Shown here in pieces: positions 10,988-21,205 of a stretch of DNA of 64,000 nucleotides; position 1 is the stretch's first letter, and every line of letters begins with the position of its first letter. Under the pieces are notes generated by a model. That model was not told the origin of the DNA. It did no database searches and worked only from the letters and a program-made list of their open reading frames with translations. This stretch comes from Erwinia_E haradaeae_I (GTDB lineage Bacteria > Pseudomonadota > Gammaproteobacteria > Enterobacterales > Enterobacteriaceae), in NCBI RefSeq assembly GCF_900698925.1, contig NZ_LR217713.1:744001-808000 (forward strand), written 5' to 3'. The translations under genes were made by a program, and so were the position numbers.

Positions 10988-13695
10988 ATCTTAGCCTCAG
11001 TCATTAGAAATAGCATTGCTATATAGATAAAATAAATAACTTAATATATTGACATATAATTTTAAGTTAAAAAAATATATTTTTATCTTAAATCTCATCT
11101 TAATAAAAAGTAAATTAGTAATTTCACATTACTTGTTTGTTCATTATATAAATGAAAAATTTAGTACATACATTCATGATTTGTCTATGAAACGATAGAT
11201 AGATGTCATAATGTGCTACAATTAAGAAAAGTGATGTTACATTTTTATAGGTCACATATTTATACTAGAATAAATTCTCATCCCACTTATCGATTAATTA
11301 CTTTAACTAATTATATTATTCAAATTTATATTTTTTTGAAAAAAGAGCGTATTATATCAGTAGATATGCTATCTAATTCTATCTTTAAATTAACAATATC
11401 TATAATGAAACCCAATCAGATCTAAACCGATCTCCTAAAATCCCTTCCTTGCAGAAATTGCAATTTATTTATAAACTTCAATAAAAAAATTTTTTATTTT
11501 AAAAAAAACTTTAGAAATGATATAAAAATTAAAATATTTATACATAGAAACAAGATGTTATGTCAACATAACTCATCTTTAACAAAATTAAATACATAAT
11601 CGATACATATTAAATCTATAATATTTTTTAATAAAAATATTGTTCAGTCTTTAACCTAAGACCATTAGAAATAATTCTTTCTATTTACCCACTCATTATC
11701 CATCAAATTTTATAACAATGTACATTACATGATTCTTTTCTAAATTTAATAACATTCACTACAGATAATTATAAAAAAAGGAAAAAATAATTTATTTTAT
11801 TTAAGTTTACTAAAATTTTTTACAAAATAATAATAAATAATAATTTATTCTCATCATTATAACACAATCTTATCTAAGATCTTGTAAAAATAAAAAAATC
11901 AATTCTATTTTAAATAATAAATAATCCATATAGAACTTATAATATAGAAATTCTAATATAAATTAGTATGTAAGGTATTTAATTATAATACACTGTATAT
12001 TATACAATTCTCTCAACCTTCATGTATTACATAATCCAAAAGGATATTCAGTAAAAATATGTAATTGTTAGAAACGCACTCTCAATTCCGAGTAACATTA
12101 TAATATTATGAAATAATTTATCTTATTTTTAGCTCAATTAAAAATAAAATGTCAATCCACCTCTTTCTCATAAAGCCCACTAGAAATATTTTCTCTGATC
12201 TATTTAATTATAATATACTGATTATACATAATTATCAATATTACTAGTAAATCATCATGTTAGGTATCCGATAACCCCCGACAATATCAGCCGATCTCAG
12301 AGCATTCAATATTGTTTCTCAATCAATCATCTCGATAACCAAATACAATGTAAGTAAAATTAATTTATTTTCTATCTCCTATGTTAAAAAAAATAACCTA
12401 TTAATACTAATAGATATTAAATACATAATAATATATTTAACCATAAAAGACTACGAAAAAAATCTATAATATATAACGATAAAAAGTATACATCAGTTTG
12501 ATATGGTTCTGATCTCCAACTCGCTTACCACTATCCTCGATAGTTCTTTACGCATTGATTCAGTTCTTCTTTGTATATTATTCTGTTAATAACAACTAAT
12601 CTAGATTATATATTATTAACACTGATACTGACAATCCCTAACATAGTAAAAAAATATCAGTATAAAAATAAAGAATAGTCCAGCAATCTACAAGAAAAAT
12701 ATATGTAATAGCCACTAATTCATTCATTATAAATGATAAGACAATAGTATCTGCAATCATCGAAAATAAATAAAATTATTTAAATTTTATAGAGGAAATA
12801 GAAACCTTGCGTTAAAAGAACATTTCTATTTTTTATAAAATAACACAGTACATAATTTAATATTTGATACGTATCCTAGCTAATCAAGTGGCCTGTTCTG
12901 TATCAATACTAAATATTTCTTGCAAAATCTTGTTACAGTAATGACGATTGTAACATGCATTGCTATATTCTATCTACTAAAATTAAATATTATCTATGTT
13001 AGGTCAACCCTGAAAAAATTATCCAAAACTAATTTATTTTAATCAAAAGCTATTATAGATAATAAACAAGCAATTCGTGAGCCATAAACCCTATTAATCG
13101 ATCATCTATAATATCTAGATCTATGATATAAAAATCCAAGTTGTTCTTCCTTCGTCTTTCTATAAGTGTTCATTTCTACATATTCTGATTATATCTGACT
13201 AAAAATCAATTTACTTTACCATGGCACTCCTTTATCCATCTACGCATCTATCGATACATTTTAAAGAAAATATTAATGACTAAAATTAGACATAATTATT
13301 CATCTAATATACCAAAATCAGGCAATACATAAAGATCTTTAAAATCTATGATTAACAATAATCTCTGTACTAACAACAGTACACAATCCAATGGCACTCT
13401 ACTAAACACAGACATTAAAACATATTCAAAAAAAACTCTGATGTAGGTAATTGAAAGTAATCTGTTTTCAATACATCACTGGTTATGATAATATTTTTAT
13501 ATTTATAAAAAAATATATTTTTCTTTATAGTATTTTTTTAATTATCACATCTTATCTAACATCGATCTATATATGATTAACATCTCTTGTTTTAACTTCT
13601 AAGAAAATATTCATTTTCTTAAATTCTAAAATACTTAAAATAAATGATAGGTAAGATATTATTGATTATTGTAATGAACTAAAAACCTCCCTTTG
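10988..13695. other. Gene-free stretch between typA and recC (2.7 kb)
   Basis: The longest empty stretch in the window. No intact gene. The short open frame at 11213-11425 looks like chance. Two patches read as slightly protein-like on the minus strand, around 12573-12493 and 12935-12880, and may be debris of genes once downstream of recC (ptrA, recB and recD follow recC in E. coli). Neither could be assigned to a family. Confidence 0.5.
12493..12587 (-). pseudogene. Possible decayed coding segment, unidentified
   Basis: About 30 sense codons on the minus strand between stops, including the stretch MRKELSRIVVSELEIR. It has a charged, helix-like composition and more G+C than the flanking DNA. 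There is no ribosome-binding site and no family match that I recognise. It is listed only as possible gene debris in the recC-typA gap. Confidence 0.15.
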
Positions 13696-16600
13696 TTATA
13701 CTTGATTATATCGCAATACAGATATGTACCAGAGTTCTGCTTGCTCTGTCATTAACTGAATACGATCTTTATTTAAACAAGGTAGTAATCTCTGCAAATA
13801 AACATCACTTTTTTCTCCAGCTATCTGTTTATTTCCTTCCCAACACTGCAATAACTTTCTATATGCTTTTTTTTGAGACACCTCGTTATGATTAACCATA
13901 CCCGTGTTCTGATCAAAACATGCTTGTAACCATTGTCCTCCAGAACAGGTAAGCAATAGGGGGCTACGCATACCTAGTCGATAACCATTAATATAATCTA
14001 ATAAATACTTGTACGCATTATCTACAGATAATGGAAGAAAATGCCATAGACTGTTATTGCATCCAAGCATCAGACTAAAACCAGTGCCTCCAGTAGCACA
14101 ATACACCAGATGCTCTAACCATAACCTTAAACCTTGCGATAAGCGAAGCATACTAGGAGACCAGCGTAATAACCCATTAACTTGAATATCAGTTAAAGAA
14201 CCAGTCAGAACAAACCCATCAACTATCAGAGATATGTTTCTGCTTTCTAATTTTGTGCGATAAGACTGGATTTTTGTAGCTATCTCGCTCATTTTAGCTT
14301 CCTGTTCCCTCCAAAAAATATCGCCCCATGAACCATAAGGCAATAGACCGGATGCCCGCACTTGTTTATAAAGATAATCAGTTTTTTTATCATTAATAAG
14401 ATGATCTAATAACTGACTATTTACCTGATAACAACTCAACCTATCGAGTATAAATAATTCCGTATCTGGCAATACACATTCTTCTATCTGAAAATAAACA
14501 CCAAGACGAGATTGAAAAAATGATCGAACAGGATGAGTCCAAAAATTTAAAAAATGATGTAAACTAATATTTATTTTATTTTCTCTTAGTAAGCTCTGTA
14601 TAAAAGATGAATTTTTAACATCTGAACCACTAAAAGAAGATAAACACTCAGAATCAATACTATAAAATTTCGATTGAGAAGTAAAATTCTCTTCAGGAAA
14701 TAACATACGATTATGCAAATATTGAAGATGTTGTACTACAGCCTTAGAGCTACTATCAGGATCTTTATCTCGATCTTCAGGCAAGCAAAAGCTTTGACTA
14801 ATATAGTCTATTAACTTACTAACTAAAATGGATGGATAACATACGGTATCATCCTCTATAGATCGAAAAATATAACTAATGTATAATTTTTCCTGAACGG
14901 AACATACAATCTCAAGAAATAAATAAGGATCATCTCTAGAAGAATGAAAATGCTCTCGTTGTATATTTTGTTGCATTAAATCAAAACTACATGGAGATAT
15001 AAGACGCGGGTAGACACCATCATTCATGCCTAAAAGGCATACTACTTTGATAGGCATGGATCCCATAGAAGTTAAGCTACAAAAATTAATTGCCGCACCT
15101 ATAGAGTAATCACTTCTTATTTGAGAGCTCCACTCTAATTCCAACTCTTCTCTTAGACGTGATAAAGGAACGTCTTGTTGATACAAAGAATCAATGCCAT
15201 AATTAACAACTTTATTCCACTTTTGTTCAATTAGTTCTAACTCAGTTGCATTATCACTATCTCTAAGAAAGAAATCGTCCATTATCTGACGACAAAAAAG
15301 TAACCAACTAGATAACCCTAATGGCTGACTAAGCCACTTTTTCCAACGTGTTAATTTCATTAAAAATTCAGCAAAATTACCTATTACTTCAGCCATTAAC
15401 CCACGACACTCATCAAAAGGAAGAACTCCTTCCCATAGACCCTCTTCGCTATCCATTGCGTGGCCAAGAAACATGCGAGTTAAACCATAACGCCAAGTAT
15501 GCTGACTAACAACAGGAAGGTTAGTCTCATAAAAAACATCATCATCTAATCCCCATCTTACTCCCGATTTTACTACCCACTTACGGAGCATAGATAAACC
15601 TTCAGGGTTTATAGAAAAACGACTAGCAATTATAGGAACCTCCAAAAAAGAGAAAACCTCTTCAGAAGTAAAACGACTATCTAGCAAAATAAGTAATTTT
15701 ATAAAAGCTTGAAAAACTAAATTAGGCTGAGTAATAACTCTAGGATCAGAAATGGTAAATGGAATGGAGCCATATAAAGATACATCACCAAAAACAGATT
15801 CAATAAATGGTGCGTAAACATTCATATCAGACACCATTACAATAATATCACGAACACTGAGCGCTGAATCCTTCTCCATCATATTGAGTAACTGATCTCG
15901 TAAAACTTCCACTTCACGCTTTGCGCTATGACATAGATGAATTTCTATTGATCTATCATCTATACTTAATATACGTTTTGTATGACTATGACTGAACTGA
16001 CTTCTATTAACACCAATAACGGAATGATCCTCTCCTTCTAATACATCTCTCTTAAGAATATTTATCAAACTAGTAGTTGCAATATCCACAAAAGAAGATA
16101 CTTGATATGATTCAGTTTTTTCTAATAAAACAAAATATTGTCTCCCCCATTGACCCCACGAGGCTAACAGAGGATTTATTTCTTCTTTTTTCCTAACATC
16201 AGAAAATGATAAATTAATATCATCATAACCATGCAATTTCTCTATCGGTTTTGTGTTTTTACAACGCAATGGAAAAGGGTTTTTAAGTTTCTTAAAAAAT
16301 TGATATTCCTGAATATCACCCCAATAGTACCGACAAGGGTTAACACACATGAGATAAATATCAGTGTGCTTACCCAAAGCCTCTAAATACTCAGCTGGTA
16401 AAGCTGAAAAACCAAAAATAAAAATACGGCTAGGAAGATTGGGAATCTTTGATAATTCCCGCTGCAATGTAGAGATGAAATATTGATATAAACTTGCCCT
16501 ATGCCAAATTGACTCTCCTAATTTATTAGTATATTTTACTAATTCCATCCATAATTTAGATTGCCATTCCTGATGGACGCCTAACCCGTTCTCTATTATT

Positions 16601-17058
16601 GCTCCATTTTCCCATGCATTTAACCACTCAGGCTTATGAATAGAATACTGTTCAAATAATTGAGCAATACGCTCTGTTAATTGAAATAACTTACGATATT
16701 CTTGATCATCGCTTAGGTACTGACGGATCATACTAAAAGATTTATCTAGCAAAATTGTAGGGAAAAGAGCCCTTAACTTCCAACGTATATTAAATTGATT
16801 AAATGCACTGTCTCGAGTAAAAAAAGGAAATACGCGCGCAAACATATCCCATATAAAAGCAGAAGGTAAAAAAAAATCAATATTAGCAGCTATACCAAGC
16901 TCTTCAGATAGTTGTATTTTTAGCCACTCTCTCATCTGCAAGCTTTGTACCAAAAATACTTCAGGGCATAATGGGTTTACAAGAGGTTTATTTTCCATTT
17001 TACTGCAAACTAAATTTTTCAGCATCTCTAAATCATTAGAGTGATAAATAGTCAGCAT
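13696..17058 (-). CDS. recC: Exodeoxyribonuclease V subunit RecC
   Basis: In E. coli RecC is the scaffold of the RecBCD helicase-nuclease: it splits the duplex and recognises Chi during double-strand break repair. The product is 1120 residues (E. coli 1122) with similarity along the whole chain. Examples are AANIDFFLPSAFIWDMF near residues 56-72, NPCRYYWGDI near 240, REVEVLRDQLLNMM, KVVCLLGMNDGVYPR and the C-terminal LRYNQV. ATG 17058 has AAGGA about 10 nt upstream. recB, recD and ptrA, its usual neighbours, are not here, and a 2.7 kb empty stretch takes their place downstream. The frame is intact, so selection is probably still acting if recB and recD exist elsewhere. Confidence 0.95.
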   Translation of the reverse strand: MLTIYHSNDLEMLKNLVCSKMENKPLVNPLCPEVFLVQSLQMREWLKIQLSEELGIAANIDFFLPSAFIWDMFARVFPFFTRDSAFNQFNIRWKLRALFPTILLDKSFSMIRQYLSDDQEYRKLFQLTERIAQLFEQYSIHKPEWLNAWENGAIIENGLGVHQEWQSKLWMELVKYTNKLGESIWHRASLYQYFISTLQRELSKIPNLPSRIFIFGFSALPAEYLEALGKHTDIYLMCVNPCRYYWGDIQEYQFFKKLKNPFPLRCKNTKPIEKLHGYDDINLSFSDVRKKEEINPLLASWGQWGRQYFVLLEKTESYQVSSFVDIATTSLINILKRDVLEGEDHSVIGVNRSQFSHSHTKRILSIDDRSIEIHLCHSAKREVEVLRDQLLNMMEKDSALSVRDIIVMVSDMNVYAPFIESVFGDVSLYGSIPFTISDPRVITQPNLVFQAFIKLLILLDSRFTSEEVFSFLEVPIIASRFSINPEGLSMLRKWVVKSGVRWGLDDDVFYETNLPVVSQHTWRYGLTRMFLGHAMDSEEGLWEGVLPFDECRGLMAEVIGNFAEFLMKLTRWKKWLSQPLGLSSWLLFCRQIMDDFFLRDSDNATELELIEQKWNKVVNYGIDSLYQQDVPLSRLREELELEWSSQIRSDYSIGAAINFCSLTSMGSMPIKVVCLLGMNDGVYPRLISPCSFDLMQQNIQREHFHSSRDDPYLFLEIVCSVQEKLYISYIFRSIEDDTVCYPSILVSKLIDYISQSFCLPEDRDKDPDSSSKAVVQHLQYLHNRMLFPEENFTSQSKFYSIDSECLSSFSGSDVKNSSFIQSLLRENKINISLHHFLNFWTHPVRSFFQSRLGVYFQIEECVLPDTELFILDRLSCYQVNSQLLDHLINDKKTDYLYKQVRASGLLPYGSWGDIFWREQEAKMSEIATKIQSYRTKLESRNISLIVDGFVLTGSLTDIQVNGLLRWSPSMLRLSQGLRLWLEHLVYCATGGTGFSLMLGCNNSLWHFLPLSVDNAYKYLLDYINGYRLGMRSPLLLTCSGGQWLQACFDQNTGMVNHNEVSQKKAYRKLLQCWEGNKQIAGEKSDVYLQRLLPCLNKDRIQLMTEQAELWYISVLRYNQV

Positions 17059-17255
17059 GCTAACCAGTCCTTAAATATAGCAAGAGAATTAGAAATGAAT
17101 ATAATAATAAATATTTTAATTATTATCGCAATATGTTACGATAGCTATCTAAATAAATTAATGGTCTTAGTCCATAAAAGAAAAGTTGCGTGGGAAAATA
17201 ATATTGTTATAATTCGTAGTTAATAATAAAATACAATTCATCCTATATAGTTTCT

Positions 17256-17331
<76 letters not shown>

Positions 17332-18392
17332 AGTGATCAATTTTGTATCATACAATTATACCATAATTCTCAATCTTATTCCCACTCTCAATAGAAAAAG
17401 AAAATTGAAAATAGTCTTAATGATTGAATATGATTCATATCATTTATTTTTAGTCTAAAGAAATGAAAAAATAATTGATTTTTATTTTTTAAATAAAATC
17501 CCATTTGATTAACATATCAATATAATTACATTTTTTCTAAAATAAAAAAATACATCACGATCTATATTAATTAAACAGGCTAATGATGATAAAAATATAG
17601 TCAACTCATGGTAACCTAAAAAATTCCGTACTTGATTGTATTATCCAGATACACGACTGTTTTATTTCAAAAAAAATCACTTGTGAAAACTAACATAATT
17701 AAATACTTACTCATAAAATCATAATAAACTCACAGAAAGAATTAAACTATCCTCAAATATACAATTCATATAAATTCTATGTATATATAAAAATTAGTAA
17801 TATAAATTAGTAATATAAAGTAATGTAAATTAGTAAGATTTAGTAATATATAGTATATAGATACCTATAATATGCTCATTACATAATTCTATCATGTATG
17901 AGAAACCATAAAATCTATAAAATACTTATACATCAAACTAATAATGACAATATACTCTTAAATATTATAGTTATCATTATACATAATAATAAATAGCTCT
18001 AAAACGTATAGATTAAAAATCTTTATTTATCATAATCCGATATATTAGAAAAAAATATAGAAAAACTCTCTTTAATATTTTGATATTAATTATTATAACA
18101 ACCTAATTCTATTGAAAAAATAATATCTCAAAATACCACACGTCGCTCTTGACACAGACTCTCTATCTTTTTTTAGTAATGCATGTTTGATCATTCAAAT
18201 ACAAAAATAAATACCTATCAACCAATCAAATATATACACTCCTTATAGATATTCAAAGGTACATTTAATATAAAAGATCCAAATTATTTATAACTTAACT
18301 CATTAAACTAGGGACACAATTTAAATAATCATCTGCATTAATAGATAAAAAATAAATAAAACCATTACGAAACTAATAATAAAGAAAAAATA
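17332..18392. other. Gene-free stretch between tRNA-Gly and yacG
   Basis: No gene recognised. It contains degenerate tandem copies of an AAATTAGTAATAT-like unit at 17791-17850. No clear tRNA terminator or promoter could be fixed. Confidence 0.5.
17791..17850. repeat. Degenerate AT-rich tandem repeat
   Basis: Four to five imperfect copies of a unit close to aaattagtaatata. The first two copies are near-perfect and the later ones have diverged. This is a slippage product in gene-free DNA. Confidence 0.7.
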
Positions 18393-18551
18393 ATGAACCA
18401 TCCTAATACAGTAAAATGTCCAACTTGTGAAAAAAAAGTGATTTGGGATCAACTTAATCACTGGAAGCCTTTTTGCAGTCAACGCTGCGAAAAAATAGAT
18501 CTTCATGGATGGATAACAGAACAACAATATATTAAAAATATAGATTCTTAA
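18393..18551 (+). CDS. yacG: DNA gyrase inhibitor / zinc-binding protein YacG
   Basis: A 52-residue protein (E. coli YacG is 65) with the family's four-cysteine zinc site: CPTC at residues 9-12 and FCSQRC, with Cys at 28 and 32. Other conserved features are the early Trp (W18) and the DLHGW segment matching E. coli DLGEW. In E. coli, YacG binds GyrB and inhibits gyrase. It lacks the acidic C-terminal tail of the E. coli protein. ATG 18393 starts the match; no strong Shine-Dalgarno precedes it (A-rich leader). Its E. coli neighbours zapD and coaE are gone. The antisense frame at 18321-18527 is its shadow. Confidence 0.9.
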   Translation: MNHPNTVKCPTCEKKVIWDQLNHWKPFCSQRCEKIDLHGWITEQQYIKNIDS

Positions 18552-19895
18552 TACCCTTAGATAAATAACTCTTTTTTACATATATAAAATAAATAAAAAA
18601 TATAAATCTTTAATTTAATTTTACTTATTTGATATGTATAAAATATTTATTTTATTAAAACTTAAGATCACTAATGATCTTAAAGTTTCTTTATCTGAGA
18701 AAACTGAGTTACATATAAACTATAAATTCATATATCTTTTTTAGTTAAAATAAAATTTTGTTAAATATATGTAATTTATTAGACCAATAACTAAATGTGA
18801 TACAGTTCAAAACTATATTTAAAAGAAATATAATATCTTCATCTAATCCCAATAGAAAAAGTCACTGAATTTAATTAAGTCAAGAACATTCATGATCCTG
18901 ATATAACCCAACAAAAGGTATTATACTCAAAATACACCAGAAACTAAAATCTGACTAAGCGAAAATTATTCTAACTTGAAGAAAAAAGAACGATCAAGAC
19001 AATAATAAAAACTATATAAAGTATCAATCTTAATAATTTTATGTCCTTTTAGTTCTAAAAATAGCTTATGCATCAAAATGTATAAAATAAATAACACTCA
19101 GTAGTTAGTAAACCTACTAATTGTTACCTTCCCACAATGATCTCGTCAACCCAAATTGTACCTAAATAAAAAATAGATTAAACGCCATAACAAATCAAAA
19201 AAATCCTTTTTAATTTAAATACTATTATTTAATAGTTAAATTACATTAACTATCTCTCTTTTATTACCAGTAAAGAATTAAACTCTAATTATTACATACG
19301 TTACTTCATTCAATTTACTGACTCGTCTCTCCTTTTGGAACATTTTTCTGTGAGAAAAAAATCACGTTCTCATACCTTTTCTATAATATATTATAGAATA
19401 TCATATAACAATTAAACAAATCTATATTAATATAAATCTGAAAACTTTTCAAACTTCAATCTATGTAATAATAAATACAAAATATCTTAATTCTATAGAG
19501 ACTTATAGACTCCACGGTAAAATCTTTTATCTCTTATCGATATTCAGTTAATCAATAAATAAACCACAAAAATTGTTAAAAAAGATGTATAATTAAATTA
19601 ACCTTGAATGTTACGCAGATTTTCAAAAATTAATACTTATCAATGAAAATTTATTACTTATCTCATCATCTTGATTAACAATAAATTATATAGTTTACGT
19701 TTAAAGAGATAAAAATTATAGATTATCTCTTCTATTATCGTATTCTACTATAGACATATCAATAAAAATACGTGATTTATACAGTTATAAATAATTCGTA
19801 ATCATGAAACTCAATGTTTTTTAACATTAACAAACATCCTGATTAACCTTTTATAAAAAAACAGAAAAATATAAAAATATAAACTTTTAAAAAAA
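18552..19895. other. Gene-free stretch between yacG and rpsT
   Basis: No gene seen in 1.3 kb. A terminator-like hairpin at 18659-18687 is listed separately. A weaker inverted pair (TGAGAA/TTCTCA) lies near 19350-19375. Confidence 0.5.
18659..18687 (+). terminator. Probable terminator downstream of yacG
   Basis: AAGATCA and TGATCTT pair perfectly around CTAA. The stem extends by AACTT/AAGTT with one bulged base, about 12 bp in all, and is followed by a T-rich stretch. It sits about 110 nt past the yacG stop. Confidence 0.4.
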
Positions 19896-20180
19896 TTATT
19901 TATGCATAGATAAATTCATGGGCATTTTTTTAATTTTTGCCATCAAATTAGATTTATGTCGCGCAGCTTTGTTTTTGTGAATCAATCCTTTAGAGGCATA
20001 ACGATCCACCAATGGCTGCATAATAGAAAATGCATTCTGAGCAGATTTTTTGTCCCCACTGGAAATAGCTACGTATACTTTTTTAATAAAAGTCCGAATC
20101 ATGGATCGACAACTAATATTATTTTTTCGGCGCTTTTCAGAAGTTAGAATGCGTTTTTGAGCTGATTTAATATTTGCCAA
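19896..20180 (-). CDS. rpsT: 30S ribosomal protein S20
   Basis: Binds 16S rRNA early in 30S assembly. The 94-residue product (E. coli 87) begins ANIKSAQKR after the start and contains RSMIRTFIKKVY and the invariant KGLIHKNKAARHKS. The C-terminus is a few residues longer than in E. coli. The start is TTG at 20180, as in E. coli, with AGGAG 7 nt upstream. Upstream in-frame codons back to 20225 are not expected to be translated. In E. coli the TTG start and leader take part in S20 autoregulation, so the same may hold here. The gene is divergent from the ileS region; ribF, which normally lies between, is gone. Confidence 0.97.
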   Translation of the reverse strand: MANIKSAQKRILTSEKRRKNNISCRSMIRTFIKKVYVAISSGDKKSAQNAFSIMQPLVDRYASKGLIHKNKAARHKSNLMAKIKKMPMNLSMHK

Positions 20181-21205
20181 AGCGTTACTCCTAATAATTT
20201 TATTAAGAATGTATAAATACAACAATTATGGTCTTATGGTCTTTTTCAAAAATATCAAGAGATTTTCAAAATTATTCATAAACAGTCATTATAAGACCAT
20301 TAATACCATTATATATTATCCCTATATAATAATCTTTAATTGTTTAATCGCAACTAATACTCTAAACTATGTTGAATCATATACAGGTGATCATAATCAT
20401 CCAAAAATAACTTAGACCTTTTCTTTTAAATACGATCGCTAATACTATATCTTATTAACCTGCTATCTATTTCAATAACACTAACACTGAAATAATGTAA
20501 CACTATAACACATAGACAAATATAATATTTACATAACTATAAATATTTTAATTTATCAAACTTCAATATAAACTTAAGTTATTTTACTTCTACCATATCA
20601 ATATAAAAAAATCTACGATTATCATTATAGATACATTTAACCTCTAAAATACATTATTTTTAATATTACATCCATAAAAAATCAATCCATATAGATACAA
20701 TCTATTAATTGCACAGAAAAAAATATGAACAATATTTAATATATAGTTATAATTTTATTAACAAAAAACCTATTAAGAAATATTATAGACTGTAATAACC
20801 ATTACACTGATCCAAATATCTATTTTATAACGCCAATCAAGACTATAAAAAATTAATAAAAAAACAAACTAAATCGTATCGCAAAAAATTAAAATAAAGT
20901 ATATGTTATTAAAAAATATAAAAAAAATATAATTTTGCATGCTATAAAACTAACTGAGTACGTATTGTGAATCACCAATGAAAAGGCATTCATAAACTCT
21001 TGATGTCAGCGCTTTTATTAACAGGATAACATGTTCTTTCTAAGTTAAAACAATAATAACTCAAATATATCATATATTATGTAACTTACACTAAGCATCC
21101 ACTATAATTACATTCTCAACAAATACAACAAATTTCTATACATATACTGAGAGAGTGTATATTAATATAAACCCGTAAAATATAAAAACGGAATACAAGG
21201 ATCTA
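20181..21205. other. Gene-free stretch at the ribF position
   Basis: In E. coli ribF lies between rpsT and ileS. The gap here is 1.0 kb, about the size of ribF, but no RibF motif or open frame survives. Just upstream of rpsT, ATGGTCTT is repeated in tandem (20228-20243), and ATAAGACCAT at 20291-20300 is an exact inverted copy of 20228-20237. These lie where the rpsT leader or promoters are expected. Confidence 0.5.

Noticed and set aside
11213..11425. 70-codon open frame after typA (possible glnA remnant by E. coli order)
   Set aside because: No glutamine synthetase motif in any frame; composition is that of chance frames.
18321..18527. 68-codon minus-strand frame
   Set aside because: It is the antisense shadow of yacG, whose four-cysteine motif decides the real strand.
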